A stretch of 45,496 nucleotides of DNA from Armatimonadota bacterium (GTDB taxonomy: Bacteria; Armatimonadota; Fimbriimonadia; Fimbriimonadales; Fimbriimonadaceae), in NCBI GenBank assembly GCA_021413725.1, contig JAIOPU010000071.1:1-45496 (forward strand), written 5' to 3'. This document shows positions 25,996 through 34,292 of this stretch, piece by piece. Within the stretch, counting starts at the first letter, position 1, and the number at the start of each line of letters is the position of its first letter. The notes under the pieces are model-generated. The model was not told the origin of the DNA and searched no databases. It saw only the letters and a program-made list of their open reading frames with translations. The translations under genes were made by a program, and so were the position numbers.

Positions 25996-27105
25996 ATGAG
26001 ACTACTCACCGCATCATTCATTTGTTTTGCTTGGGGAACGCTCGGCTATGCCACGATTTTCGACATCAAGGCGGATTGGAGTGATGTCAACAATCCGAAC
26101 GGGGTTTGGACTTTGCGAAAGTCGCCGACAGCAATATTCACCACAAACCAGGCGGACTTCTACGCCAACGGGACAAACCAGAAGGCATGGGCGGATCAAC
26201 CCGCCAATCAACTCCAGCACGTCCCTGTATGGATGAAGGGCACCGTTGTTGGCGCTGGGTACACCGACTTTCCTTTCGGGGAAATATATCTCCATGGGGC
26301 AGAAGTAGATCGTACGGGGAGTAACTACACGAGTGCGGTCTGGACTTCCAGCGAGGCGGGTACGGCCGCCATATCTGGAAGCCTGTGGAACGTTCGTCAT
26401 CTTGGACGATCCATGTTTTGGCAACTCAGAAAAAACGGTGCCACCCTTTCGTCAGGCTCCATTTCGTCAAGTGATCCTTACACTTCGACCGCTCCACTTA
26501 ATCTTTCTGCAGGTTCTGGTGGTGTTGCCGCACTCACACAATCCATCATCCCGGGCACTCAGCTAGAACTGGCTTTCATTAGTCCAGATTCAAATTTGGG
26601 AGAACTCGTCGGTGTAAGGTACGTCATCCAAACGAACATTGGCACCGAATCGGTTTCGGGCACTCTAACCCTTTCGGACTTCGTTGGTAGTGCTCCCGAT
26701 TCAAGCGTTTTGCCTGTGACCGTCCGTGTCCTTGACAACGCAAACAATCTCTTGCAATCCACAAATCTCAACGTCTCTACTTCGGCTGGAGTTGGAACCT
26801 ACTCTCTGGGCCTGCGAAGCGGAATTACCGGAGCAATCAAGCTGGCATTTGACGCCCCGACTTGGCTCGTCGAAACAATAACTTCGAGCGTGGGAGCGAG
26901 CAACGCAAATGCAGTGCTCGCCAATGGCGACGCTGTCAAAGACGGCGTCATTGATTTGAGCGACTATACGGTTATTTTGACCGCATTCAACGCTCTGCCA
27001 ACATCGGGAAATTGGAATGTACGTGCCGATCTGAACCGGGATGACGTTGTCGACCTGACGGATTACATTATCGTGGTCACAAACTTCAACCAACTCAACA
27101 GCTAA
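25996..27105 (+). CDS. secreted protein with C-terminal dockerin-like domain
   Basis: 369 residues with a signal peptide (LLTASFICFAWGTLGYA). The central region is Ser/Thr/Gly-rich and beta-like, of unknown function. Residues ~315-365 hold two calcium-loop repeats resembling dockerin type I: NGDAVKDGVIDLSDYTVILTAF and ADLNRDDVVDLTDYIIVVTNF, each with DxxxDG/D-x-D spacing and a following helix. Dockerins bind cohesins in cellulosomes, but similar loops are common as C-terminal modules of secreted proteins in this phylum and need not imply a cellulosome; no cohesin is seen here. Divergent from the PEP-CTERM gene, 6 bases from the convergent small secreted-protein gene. Confidence 0.75.
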   Translation: MRLLTASFICFAWGTLGYATIFDIKADWSDVNNPNGVWTLRKSPTAIFTTNQADFYANGTNQKAWADQPANQLQHVPVWMKGTVVGAGYTDFPFGEIYLHGAEVDRTGSNYTSAVWTSSEAGTAAISGSLWNVRHLGRSMFWQLRKNGATLSSGSISSSDPYTSTAPLNLSAGSGGVAALTQSIIPGTQLELAFISPDSNLGELVGVRYVIQTNIGTESVSGTLTLSDFVGSAPDSSVLPVTVRVLDNANNLLQSTNLNVSTSAGVGTYSLGLRSGITGAIKLAFDAPTWLVETITSSVGASNANAVLANGDAVKDGVIDLSDYTVILTAFNALPTSGNWNVRADLNRDDVVDLTDYIIVVTNFNQLNS

Positions 27106-27111
27106 CCGCAA

Positions 27112-27627
27112 CTATGCCTTTAATTTGGCAGTCTCCACCATTCGCTGAAACTGTTTGATGAGCGTCTTTTCTTCTTTCTTGTCAGCTATCCGAATCGACA
27201 AGGCTAGGATGCTTCCCGACTTGGCCTTGAGGATCAGGAATCTCCGACTGGCATAGTCCTCCTCGTTCATCACCGAAAAGCTCATGGACTCGTAGCCTTG
27301 CTTTGATTTGCCGAGCACATAGGGAGAGGCCTTGCCTTTTTCCTCGCGCATGATGAAGTAGAGGGAAGTTTGGTAGAGTTGCTTCCAGTCTGCCTGGGAG
27401 GCACCGCCGGTCATCACACCCAATTCTGAGGGGTTCTCCTTGTTCGTCATCGTCCTCGCGCCCCAAGGGGTCTGCGTAGAAACCGTCCAGCTTTTCGGAA
27501 CTTGAACCGTGTACTCAGTGGTGTCCACCTGAACAAAACCGTCTTTGAGATCGGTGAGTTTGGCATCCTTTGGGGAAGATTGAAGTGCGAGGGAAAGAGC
27601 AAGAATCGGTAGCGAGAGGGTAACCAT
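27112..27627 (-). CDS. exported protein of unknown function
   Basis: 171 residues with a short signal peptide (MVTLSLPILALSLALQS). The mature part reads DGFVQVDTTEYTVQVPKSWTVSTQTPWGARTMT, a strand-rich pattern seen in small periplasmic proteins that bind or protect envelope components (PsbP/Mog1-like fold is a possibility, not shown). The C-terminal part, LILKAKSGSILALSIRIADKKEEKTLIKQFQRMVETAKL, matches the same fold class. No catalytic residues can be named. Last gene before queG, 31 bases from it on the same strand. Confidence 0.6.
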   Translation of the reverse strand: MVTLSLPILALSLALQSSPKDAKLTDLKDGFVQVDTTEYTVQVPKSWTVSTQTPWGARTMTNKENPSELGVMTGGASQADWKQLYQTSLYFIMREEKGKASPYVLGKSKQGYESMSFSVMNEEDYASRRFLILKAKSGSILALSIRIADKKEEKTLIKQFQRMVETAKLKA

Positions 27628-27658
27628 GAAAATTTCTACGAGATTGCTTTGCTAGATG

Positions 27659-28588
27659 TCAGCGCGGAGTTCCTTTGGCCCGGTTTTCGGCGACGATTAG
27701 CGCGTTACGCCTGAGGCCCTTAACCCCCGCCCTTCTCACGGGAGACCCTTGGGTTAGATCATCCCATGTGGATTCCTCCAAGTTTACGAGCGACTCTATG
27801 TCTGGCCAAGTACGAAGCCTTAAGAACTCGTCGCAGGACGTGTGCTCTGCTCGCAGCGGTTGGGATGGGCGTGGAGTGTTAAACGGGCAAACTTCTTGGC
27901 AGATATCGCAACCAAAAACGAGGTCCTTGATTTTCGGCTTTAGGTCTTCCCTTATCGGGCCGCGATGCTCAATCGTGAGGTAGCTGATGCAGGAGCGGGC
28001 GTCAATCTGCCACCGACCCTCGGCTTCCACGATGGCGCCCGTAGGACAAGCGTCAATGCACTTCCGGCACGTGCCGCAGCCTCCGACAGCAGGGTGATCA
28101 TACTCGAACTCCTCCGTACAGAGGATGAAGCCCAGTACGAACCAACTTCCGCGAGCGGAGTTGATGAGCATCGTGTTTTTACCGAACCAGCCGAGTCCGG
28201 CTTGCTGGGCGATTTCGCGCTCGAAGAGCGGGGCAGTGTCCACGCAGACGCGACAGGCTCCCGGCATTTCTTTGGCGATCCGCTTGAGTTTGCCACGGAG
28301 GACCTTGTGATAATCGCGGCCGAGCGCGTATCTGGCGATCTTAACTTCCTTTGGTTGTGGTTGGTTGTAATTCAAGCCAACGGCTACTAAGGACTTTACA
28401 CCAGGCAAAAGGGACTCCGGAGATTCGCGAAGTGTTCGCTGCCTTTGCATGTAGTCCATTTCGCCGTGAAATCCGGCCCCAAGCCAGGAGTCATAAAAAT
28501 CTAAGTGCTGGGCAGGAACAGCCGGAGTGATGCCGACCAGCTCAAAGCCTTCTGCGAAGGCGAGGGCTTTGAGCTGGTCGGAGGTCAT
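27659..28588 (-). CDS. queG: epoxyqueuosine reductase
   Basis: Cobalamin- and iron-sulfur-dependent enzyme that reduces epoxyqueuosine to queuosine in tRNA, the last step of queuosine synthesis. The 309-residue product has RYALGRDYHKVLRGKL, CVDTAPLFEREIAQQAGLGWFGKNTML (with the catalytic Asp of VDTAP), the first cluster CGTCRKCIDACPTGAI, DARSCISYLTIEHRG and the second cluster FGCDICQEVCPFN. It lacks the HEAT-repeat C-terminus of the long QueG form and is the shorter type. Its ATG overlaps the stop of the DUF1854 gene (ATGA), so it is translated from the ABC-DUF1854 transcript, an unusual setting. Confidence 0.93.
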   Translation of the reverse strand: MTSDQLKALAFAEGFELVGITPAVPAQHLDFYDSWLGAGFHGEMDYMQRQRTLRESPESLLPGVKSLVAVGLNYNQPQPKEVKIARYALGRDYHKVLRGKLKRIAKEMPGACRVCVDTAPLFEREIAQQAGLGWFGKNTMLINSARGSWFVLGFILCTEEFEYDHPAVGGCGTCRKCIDACPTGAIVEAEGRWQIDARSCISYLTIEHRGPIREDLKPKIKDLVFGCDICQEVCPFNTPRPSQPLRAEHTSCDEFLRLRTWPDIESLVNLEESTWDDLTQGSPVRRAGVKGLRRNALIVAENRAKGTPR

Positions 28589-29064
28589 AGGATTTGGGCA
28601 ATGAACTGCGTACTCTTCGGGTCGAGCGCGGTGATGTCCGGAATCTCGAAACGATTCCCGTCAACATCGAGCAAGACGAGGTGATTTGGCGCCAGCCACT
28701 GAGCGTTTTCCTGGAGACTCTGGGTCACCAAATCTCGCTCACCGCGCTCGGTCAGAACGCTCCAATAGGTTGCCCCAAACTCGACTTTAGCGTGAATGAT
28801 CTTGTGAATGGTTGAGGTCAGGTATCGCTTCTTGACTTCAAACTCAACGGCCTTCCTTGATTCCTCGTCAAGTCCAGAAGTATCATCCAGCAAGACAATC
28901 TCGGTCCCTTTGGCGTCTGTTAGGGAGAGATAGCGACTCGGATAGCTGATTGGTGACGCCCATCGGGGGACTACGGTTGGATAAGATTTCTCGTCTCCAA
29001 CCGTGAGCCGAAGACGGTCCTTTGGTTCGTGAAAGATTTTTAGTTTGGATGTTTCGATGCTCAT
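28585..29064 (-). CDS. DUF1854 family protein
   Basis: 159-residue soluble protein matching DUF1854: RLRLTVGDEKSYPTVVPRWASPISYPSRYLSLTDAKGTEIVLL, then YLTSTIHKIIHAKVEFGATYWSVLTERGERDL and the FEIPDITALDP end. The family is usually encoded beside a full ABC exporter of the kind found just upstream, and in some proteobacteria this pair is linked to cyanophycin metabolism; that link is not supported here because no cyanophycin gene is in view. Coupled at both ends by ATGA overlaps: with the ABC gene and with queG. Confidence 0.85.
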   Translation of the reverse strand: MSIETSKLKIFHEPKDRLRLTVGDEKSYPTVVPRWASPISYPSRYLSLTDAKGTEIVLLDDTSGLDEESRKAVEFEVKKRYLTSTIHKIIHAKVEFGATYWSVLTERGERDLVTQSLQENAQWLAPNHLVLLDVDGNRFEIPDITALDPKSTQFIAQIL

Positions 29065-31259
29065 GCGTTTATCGTCCCCAATTCGATAATTTCGTTGATT
29101 GCGGTTTGTGTTTGAACGAGTTTGTAGAACACACCCTTCTTGTCCATCAATTCCTCGTGCGTACCCATCTCGGCGATCTCACCCCGATCCAGCACAATTA
29201 GTCGATCTGCATTTTTCAAGGTTGATAGTCTGTGAGCAATCGCAAAGGTCGTTCGCCCCGCGACGAGTCTTTGAATTGCCTCTTGGATTTTCTTTTCGGT
29301 CTCGATGTCCACGCTTGAAGTTGCTTCGTCCAGAATGAGAATCCTTGGGTTATGTAGGATCGCTCTCGCGATTGAGACTCGTTGGCGCTCGCCGCCTGAG
29401 AGCTTCGCTCCGCGCTCACCAACCATAGAATCATATCCATCGGCTTTACCGATGATAAAGTCATGAGCATTTGCTGCGCGCGATGCCGCAACAATATCCT
29501 CAAAAGAAGCTCCGGGCTTGCCATACGATATATTCTCGGCGATGGTCCCGTTAAAGAGGAATGGTTCCTGCAAAACGATACCAATCTGCTCGCGCAAATC
29601 CTGCAGGGGGATGTCTTTGTAATTTACCCCGTCCACTTTGATCAGCCCGGCGTCGGGTTCGTAAAAGCGGCCAATCAGGTTGATCGTGGTTGATTTGCCA
29701 GCACCGGACTTGCCAACCAATCCAATCATTTCGCCGGGTTTTGCCGTAAAGCAGATGTCCTTCAGCACTGGATTGGACTTATCGTAGCCAAAGCGAACGT
29801 GGTCGAATTCCACTTCGCCCGTGATGTCGATTCTCTTGGCTCTGTCTCCGTAGGATTCAGGCTCCATGTCCGTAACCTCAAAGATTCTCTCCGCTCCTGC
29901 CATAGCTCGGCTAAACCAGTTGTTTACCGCGGCAAACCACTGCAAGGGCCCGTAGACCAAACTTAGGTATGCCTGCATCATCCAGAATTCGCTCAGAGCA
30001 AGTTTTCCAGAGGCGACGAGGTAACCGCCCATCGCCCAGCATAGAACTGTACCGACAGTCGTAAAGAAGATCATTCCGCCAAAAATCGTAAACCAACGCG
30101 CGTCCGCATGCACTCCGGCATTGCGCAACTCGTGATTGCGTTGTTGGAATTTGGTGAACTCTCCGTCTTCCTTGGCGAAGGCCTTGACAACCCGGATTCC
30201 GTGCAGAGATTCGTTGAGATGGTTATGGAACCTTGCCCACTTCTGACCCACTCGGTGGAAGAGCTGAGATTGACCTTTCCAAAACGCTACGCCAATGAAC
30301 GTGACAATCGGCACGGGTGCAAGGATTACCGCTGCCATAAGTGGGTTAATGAAGATCAGAACGCCGACGACCCCGATCAGAGTCAATCCGTTGAGAAGGA
30401 AGTAGGGAACACCCTCAACCAAAAAGCCCCAAACACGGTCCGTATCGCTTGTGACACGGCTCGCAATCGCGCCAACTTGCTTCTTGTCGAAGAAGGTGAG
30501 TTGGAGGAATTCGATAGCGCGGTACACGGTAGACCGAAGGTCGGCGGCAACGTTTCCACTCAACCACGCGGTCAAACGGTCTCGTGTGATATTCACAACC
30601 GTGCCCAAGATCGCGATTAGAATCCAGACGCCAATCAATTGCCAGAGCAAAGGCAGGTTCGTCTTCTTTTCAAAAACCTCGCGAATCAGTCGCCCTTGGA
30701 TGTAGGGTGGAGTTAGATTCATGAGCGTCGTACAGAAGCTCAAAACGGTAAGAAATATAGCTTGCTTCTTGTAGGGCGCGACGAACCTCAGGATGCGGAT
30801 GAGCGTTTTTCCGCGATCCACGCAAGCAGGGCAAACTCCATCGGCTTCGGGAAGCAACCGGCCACATTTGATGCAACGGGTCAGCTCCCTCTTCAAGTTG
30901 ACCAGGAGTTCTTTGCCTTGGGCTAGCTGTTCGATTCCGCGAGCAGCTTCACTGAACTTGGCGCCCAGGGTGTGCGTGTAGGAGATGATCGGGATGATCT
31001 CGCCAAGTTTAGTCGTGAGTTCAAGGCGACCTCCGCCGACCAAGGGTTCATTTCGGGCACTGGCGATTTCTGTCATTGGAATGCGAAGAACTTCAACGCC
31101 TCCCTTTTCCAGAATACGAACCACACCGGAGGTGACCTCCAGAGTTTGGTGACCGTAGTCAAAATTGGCGTCCAGGTCGGCCTCAAGCTGGATCAGGATG
31201 TCGCTTGAGGCCGTGGTTTGGTCTGGGTCTAAAAGGGATGGATTTATTGGATTTGTCAT
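29061..31259 (-). CDS. ABC exporter (fused permease-ATPase) with N-terminal zinc-ribbon-like domain
   Basis: 732 residues. The N-terminal ~130 residues form a soluble beta domain, then a CIKCGRLLPEADGVCPAC cysteine set (CxxC...CxxC) precedes the first membrane helix; six helices follow in the type-IV exporter arrangement. The ATPase has Walker A GKSGAGKST, Q-loop LQEPFLFNGTIAENISYG, signature LSGGERQRVSIARA, Walker B ILILDEATSSVD and H-loop AHRLSTL. This N-terminal layout is the DUF1854-associated type. Start ATG at 31259 (MTNPINPS) or GTG at 31289 are both possible. First gene of the ABC-DUF1854-queG run; the substrate is unknown. Confidence 0.9.
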   Translation of the reverse strand: MTNPINPSLLDPDQTTASSDILIQLEADLDANFDYGHQTLEVTSGVVRILEKGGVEVLRIPMTEIASARNEPLVGGGRLELTTKLGEIIPIISYTHTLGAKFSEAARGIEQLAQGKELLVNLKRELTRCIKCGRLLPEADGVCPACVDRGKTLIRILRFVAPYKKQAIFLTVLSFCTTLMNLTPPYIQGRLIREVFEKKTNLPLLWQLIGVWILIAILGTVVNITRDRLTAWLSGNVAADLRSTVYRAIEFLQLTFFDKKQVGAIASRVTSDTDRVWGFLVEGVPYFLLNGLTLIGVVGVLIFINPLMAAVILAPVPIVTFIGVAFWKGQSQLFHRVGQKWARFHNHLNESLHGIRVVKAFAKEDGEFTKFQQRNHELRNAGVHADARWFTIFGGMIFFTTVGTVLCWAMGGYLVASGKLALSEFWMMQAYLSLVYGPLQWFAAVNNWFSRAMAGAERIFEVTDMEPESYGDRAKRIDITGEVEFDHVRFGYDKSNPVLKDICFTAKPGEMIGLVGKSGAGKSTTINLIGRFYEPDAGLIKVDGVNYKDIPLQDLREQIGIVLQEPFLFNGTIAENISYGKPGASFEDIVAASRAANAHDFIIGKADGYDSMVGERGAKLSGGERQRVSIARAILHNPRILILDEATSSVDIETEKKIQEAIQRLVAGRTTFAIAHRLSTLKNADRLIVLDRGEIAEMGTHEELMDKKGVFYKLVQTQTAINEIIELGTINA

Positions 31260-31438
31260 GAGAAAAAATTGAGGGTCATGGATGCGCACTTTCTACGGCA
31301 TCGGACGCTAAGGTTTGCGGAAATTACAGGAATCCGCAGGGAATCGGTGACGCAAGGAGGCTTAGTTTCCTGTTTATGGTCCCGATTCAAATAGTTTTAA
31401 TCATGCAAAGCCACCTGGGCGGATCGCCCAACGGGGAA

Positions 31439-31480
31439 CGCCCCCGACCTGTAAGAATAAATCTTAGCAGATCGGGGCGT
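31439..31480 (-). terminator. long hairpin after the DinB-like gene
   Basis: Arms 31439-31456 and 31462-31479 (CGCCCC...CTG...TAAGA with one-base bulges) form a long stem around a short A/T loop, starting 11 bases after the minus-strand stop at 31491. A second small perfect stem GGGCG/CGCCC lies at 31417-31429. The T-tract is weak, so this is a terminator or mRNA-stabilising structure. The rest of 31290-31438 shows no gene. Confidence 0.5.
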
Positions 31481-31490
31481 GATTTGTCAA

Positions 31491-31910
31491 TCAGTCGTGC
31501 TTATAAATTGAATACGCGGGCCACTCTGGATCAAGCGTCAGACGAAGTGTGCACATTTGCCCAACATGGTAGCAGTCGTGCAGGACGAGGAAGTCTAAGG
31601 CGAGGGGCACAACTGTTTCCTCGTTACCCGCATTGAATACTGCAACCGCTTCTTCACGAAGAGACCAAACGTACTTCGCGGGATCAGCTTTGACTTCGTC
31701 GGGAACTTGAAAAACCCCCCACTCATGCTTGCCGCCGCCAGCATGAGTGATGAACGCGGTGTAGCACTCAAAGAGATGCGCGAGGGTTTCCCGGGGTGAC
31801 ATGCTCACCGGGATCGGCTTTACATCAAGATCGGCCAGCCCCTCAAAGCACATCTTGATCTGATGGAGGGAACTGTCGAGGGCATTTTGAATCGCGGCTT
31901 TTGCTTCCAT
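31491..31910 (-). CDS. DinB-like superfamily protein
   Basis: 139-residue four-helix protein of the DinB/YfiT type: MEAKAAIQNALDSSLHQIKMCFEGL opens helix 1, METLAHL-like PRETLAHLFECYTAF has the first His, and LVLHDCYHVGQMCTLRLTL carries the HxxxH pair of the usual metal site. Members bind a divalent metal; some are thiol transferases, most are unassigned. TATAAT ends 6 nt before the ATG, a leaderless arrangement. It is followed by a hairpin and preceded by ppa 21 bases upstream. Confidence 0.8.
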   Translation of the reverse strand: MEAKAAIQNALDSSLHQIKMCFEGLADLDVKPIPVSMSPRETLAHLFECYTAFITHAGGGKHEWGVFQVPDEVKADPAKYVWSLREEAVAVFNAGNEETVVPLALDFLVLHDCYHVGQMCTLRLTLDPEWPAYSIYKHD

Positions 31911-31922
31911 GCCCTCATTATA
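31911..31922 (-). promoter_or_regulatory. leaderless promoter (-10 TATAAT) of the DinB-like gene
   Basis: Consensus TATAAT on the minus strand (31917-31922) followed by 6 nt and the ATG at 31910. The box sits in the short gap after the ppa stop, so this gene can be transcribed separately from ppa. Confidence 0.6.
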
Positions 31923-31931
31923 CGAGGAACT

Positions 31932-32447
31932 TTAGCCAGGAATGTCTGTTCGATACTTCTGAATGAGTTCGCGAGCGAGTTCTGGACCGTGCCATCCTAA
32001 AATCTCAACATCTTTCTCTTCGAGAACTTTGTAAATTTCGAAGAAGTGGCTGATTTCCGCAAGAGTGTGCGGGTTGAGATCGTTAATGTGCTTACGATTT
32101 CGGAAGCGAGGATCCTTTGTGGCGACGCAGAGAATTTTCTCGTCAGAGCCCTTTTCGTCCTTCATCTCGAGGACTCCAATAGCGTGAGCCTCGACTAAGC
32201 AACCCGGAACTGTGGGGTGGCTGAGCATAACGAGTACGTCAAGGGGATCCCCGTCTAAGTAGTGAGTCTGCGGTATGTAGCCGTAATCGAATGGGTAAAA
32301 CAACGGGGAATAGAGAACCCGGTCAAGGGTGATGATGCCCGTCTCCTGATCCACCTCGTACTTATTGGTGCTGTATCGAGGGATTTCGATGATAGTGTTG
32401 AAAATTTCGGGAGCATTGTCTCCAATTTTGGCGTGTCGTATTGACAT
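31932..32447 (-). CDS. ppa: inorganic pyrophosphatase (family I)
   Basis: Hydrolyses pyrophosphate to phosphate, driving biosynthetic reactions. 171 residues with family I signatures: IIEIPRYSTNKYEVDQETG (substrate Lys and Tyr), FYPFDYGYIPQTHYLDGDPLDVLVM (metal-binding Asp residues in DGDPLDV), and VEAHAIGVLEMKDEKGSDEKILCV. Length fits the bacterial hexameric type. Start ATG at 32447 has CATAAT 8 nt upstream and no Shine-Dalgarno. Lies 36 bases after recJ on the same strand. Confidence 0.95.
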   Translation of the reverse strand: MSIRHAKIGDNAPEIFNTIIEIPRYSTNKYEVDQETGIITLDRVLYSPLFYPFDYGYIPQTHYLDGDPLDVLVMLSHPTVPGCLVEAHAIGVLEMKDEKGSDEKILCVATKDPRFRNRKHINDLNPHTLAEISHFFEIYKVLEEKDVEILGWHGPELARELIQKYRTDIPG

Positions 32448-32461
32448 GAGCCTCTATTATG
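32448..32461 (-). promoter_or_regulatory. leaderless promoter (-10 CATAAT) of ppa
   Basis: CATAAT on the minus strand (32456-32461) ends 8 nt before the ATG at 32447, inside the recJ-ppa gap. Confidence 0.5.
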
Positions 32462-32483
32462 GCTTGGATACGAACTCCATAGT

Positions 32484-34208
32484 TCATTTTGAATGAGGTC
32501 GTAGTGCTTTAATTTTCCATTTAGCCTTAGTTACGCCGCGAAAAGTATCGGCGGTGACGTCCCCTGCGATGTCAATTCGTTGACCGAGAGCAAGCTGCGA
32601 CGTCAGTTCAGAACTGCTGAACATGATGGCGGAATGATCTGATCCAGAGTCGTCACGCAAATCGAATTGCGTGTGACTAAGGTCAGCTCCTACATGCCGC
32701 ATGCCTCGAATTTCGAGACTCGCGCTCATGAATAGCGGGCGAGGATTTCCCATGCCGTAAGGCCCGAGACGGTCCAGTTCCTCTAAAAGGTTAATCGACA
32801 TTTCACCTGGGAAGATTTCCGCATCAATAGAGAGTTGCGGGATGAATTGCTCCGGGTCGAGGATTTTACTCGCGTATTCGTGAATCCTAAGGGCAAACTC
32901 GTCAATACGATCCAGTTCAAGAGACACTCCCGCCGCCATTGCGTGGCCCCCGCCGCCAAGCAACACATCGCTATGAGCCTGTATTGCATCGTAGAGGTTG
33001 AAGCCAGGAATTGACCGGGCAGAACCTTTCGCGATTCCATCGATGGAGGTCATGGCGAACGCAGGACGGTAGAACCGCTCACAAAGCTTTCCTGCTATGA
33101 GTCCGACAAGTCCTGGGTGCCAATTTTCGTCGTAAACGACGATGACGTTTCGGTCGCCGAGGCCACTTTCCTCAATTCTGGCGTGCGCTTCTTCGACCGC
33201 TTTTGCTTGCTCAAACCGACGTTCGGTGTTGATTGTTTCGAGGAACTTTGCAATCTCGTCCGCCTCAGATTGGTCTCGTGTCAGTAGAAGCTTTAAGGAG
33301 TGCGCAGCATCGTCGAGACGACCAGCAGCGTTGAGGCGCGGTCCCAATCCAAATCCGATGTCCACTGTGGTTAGCGGGCGTTGGGTGTCTTTTACTGCGG
33401 CCTTGAGTAATGACTTCAGACCAAGTTTGTTGGTTTCCTTCAGCCGATGAAGCCCGTATGTAACGATGATTCGGTTCTCGTCAATCAGCGGCATGATGTC
33501 GGCGACGGTACCCAAAACTGCGAGATCTAGGAATTTATCGAAGTAGCTTTGGACTGGGTAACCCAAGTCGCGCGTGAGGCCAGCGCAGAGTTTGAAGACC
33601 ACTCCGGCACCGCTCAATCCCTCGAATGGATACTTTGATGACGACAAATGGGGGTTGACGAGAGCATCCGCGTCCGGGAGGATTTCGCCTGGTTCGTGGT
33701 GATCGGTGACGATCACTTTCATACCTAATGCCTTGACAGCGGCAACTTGCTCGACTGCGCCTACTCCGCAGTCGCAAGTAAGGAAAATCTCGGCTTTTTG
33801 TTCAACCGCCCGCTGAACCGCAGAGTCATGGAGGCCGTAACCTTCCTTTGTCCGGTGGGGGACGTGGACATAGTAGTTGGCTTTTACAGAGTCGAAAAAT
33901 CTTGCGAGGATCGCCGCACTGGTTACGCCATCGACATCGTAGTCGCCGTGGATGTAAATTCGCTTTTTGGTCTCGAAGGCGTCCAGCAGAATGTCACGAG
34001 CTTTATCGTAATCCGGCAGCAGGGAAGGGTCGTGCATCCCTGTGAGTTCGGGATGCAGGAAGGTATGAGCTGCGCTAGGATCGCTGTACCCGCGCTGGGA
34101 GAGAACGGCGGCTGTTACTCTGTGAATTCCAAGCTCTCGAATGAGCACGTCCTCCTGCTCGGGACAGCGGGGGGTTATGGACCATCGGAGTTCGGATGCG
34201 GTGAGCAT
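32484..34208 (-). CDS. recJ: single-stranded-DNA-specific exonuclease RecJ
   Basis: 5'-3' exonuclease of recombination and mismatch repair, DHH superfamily. The 574-residue product shows IYIHGDYDVDGVTSAAIL (motif I), DCGVGA and VTDHHEPGEILPDADALVNPH (DHH motif), the ADIMPL motif, DIGFGLGPRLNAAGRLDDA, and the DHHA1 region GSARSIPGFNLYDAI...GGGGHAMAAGVSL, plus a C-terminal OB-like domain (LALGQRIDIAGDVT). Start ATG at 34208 (MLTASELRW) fits; a longer frame to 34238 is less likely. It follows nusG, with a repeat-containing gap of 84 bases between. Confidence 0.95.
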   Translation of the reverse strand: MLTASELRWSITPRCPEQEDVLIRELGIHRVTAAVLSQRGYSDPSAAHTFLHPELTGMHDPSLLPDYDKARDILLDAFETKKRIYIHGDYDVDGVTSAAILARFFDSVKANYYVHVPHRTKEGYGLHDSAVQRAVEQKAEIFLTCDCGVGAVEQVAAVKALGMKVIVTDHHEPGEILPDADALVNPHLSSSKYPFEGLSGAGVVFKLCAGLTRDLGYPVQSYFDKFLDLAVLGTVADIMPLIDENRIIVTYGLHRLKETNKLGLKSLLKAAVKDTQRPLTTVDIGFGLGPRLNAAGRLDDAAHSLKLLLTRDQSEADEIAKFLETINTERRFEQAKAVEEAHARIEESGLGDRNVIVVYDENWHPGLVGLIAGKLCERFYRPAFAMTSIDGIAKGSARSIPGFNLYDAIQAHSDVLLGGGGHAMAAGVSLELDRIDEFALRIHEYASKILDPEQFIPQLSIDAEIFPGEMSINLLEELDRLGPYGMGNPRPLFMSASLEIRGMRHVGADLSHTQFDLRDDSGSDHSAIMFSSSELTSQLALGQRIDIAGDVTADTFRGVTKAKWKIKALRPHSK

Positions 34209-34221
34209 ATTATTTTTCAGG

Positions 34222-34285
34222 CAGGAAGCAACCCTCACCCAAGTTTCCTTCGGTCACAGCACCTCTCCCATGGAGAGGGAACACT
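34222..34285. repeat. short palindromic intergenic repeat (CCCTCACCC ... CCTCTCCATGGGAGAGG)
   Basis: AACCCTCACCC at its left end, then CCTCTCCCATGGAGAGG (34262-34278, a near-perfect inverted repeat) and a GGGAAC end. This is the general form of abundant short intergenic repeats in many bacterial genomes. It could act as a terminator or mRNA stabiliser between nusG and recJ. A degenerate relative lies at 23995-24026. Confidence 0.5.
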
Positions 34286-34292
34286 TGCCAAA

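Noticed and set aside
25996-27105. Cellulosome locus
   Set aside because: A single dockerin-like tail without cohesin, scaffoldin or glycoside hydrolase nearby is not enough; such tails are common on secreted proteins in this kind of bacterium.
31380-31490. Riboswitch or small RNA in the DinB-ABC gap
   Set aside because: The hairpins are best explained as the end of the DinB-like transcript; no known aptamer pattern was recognised.
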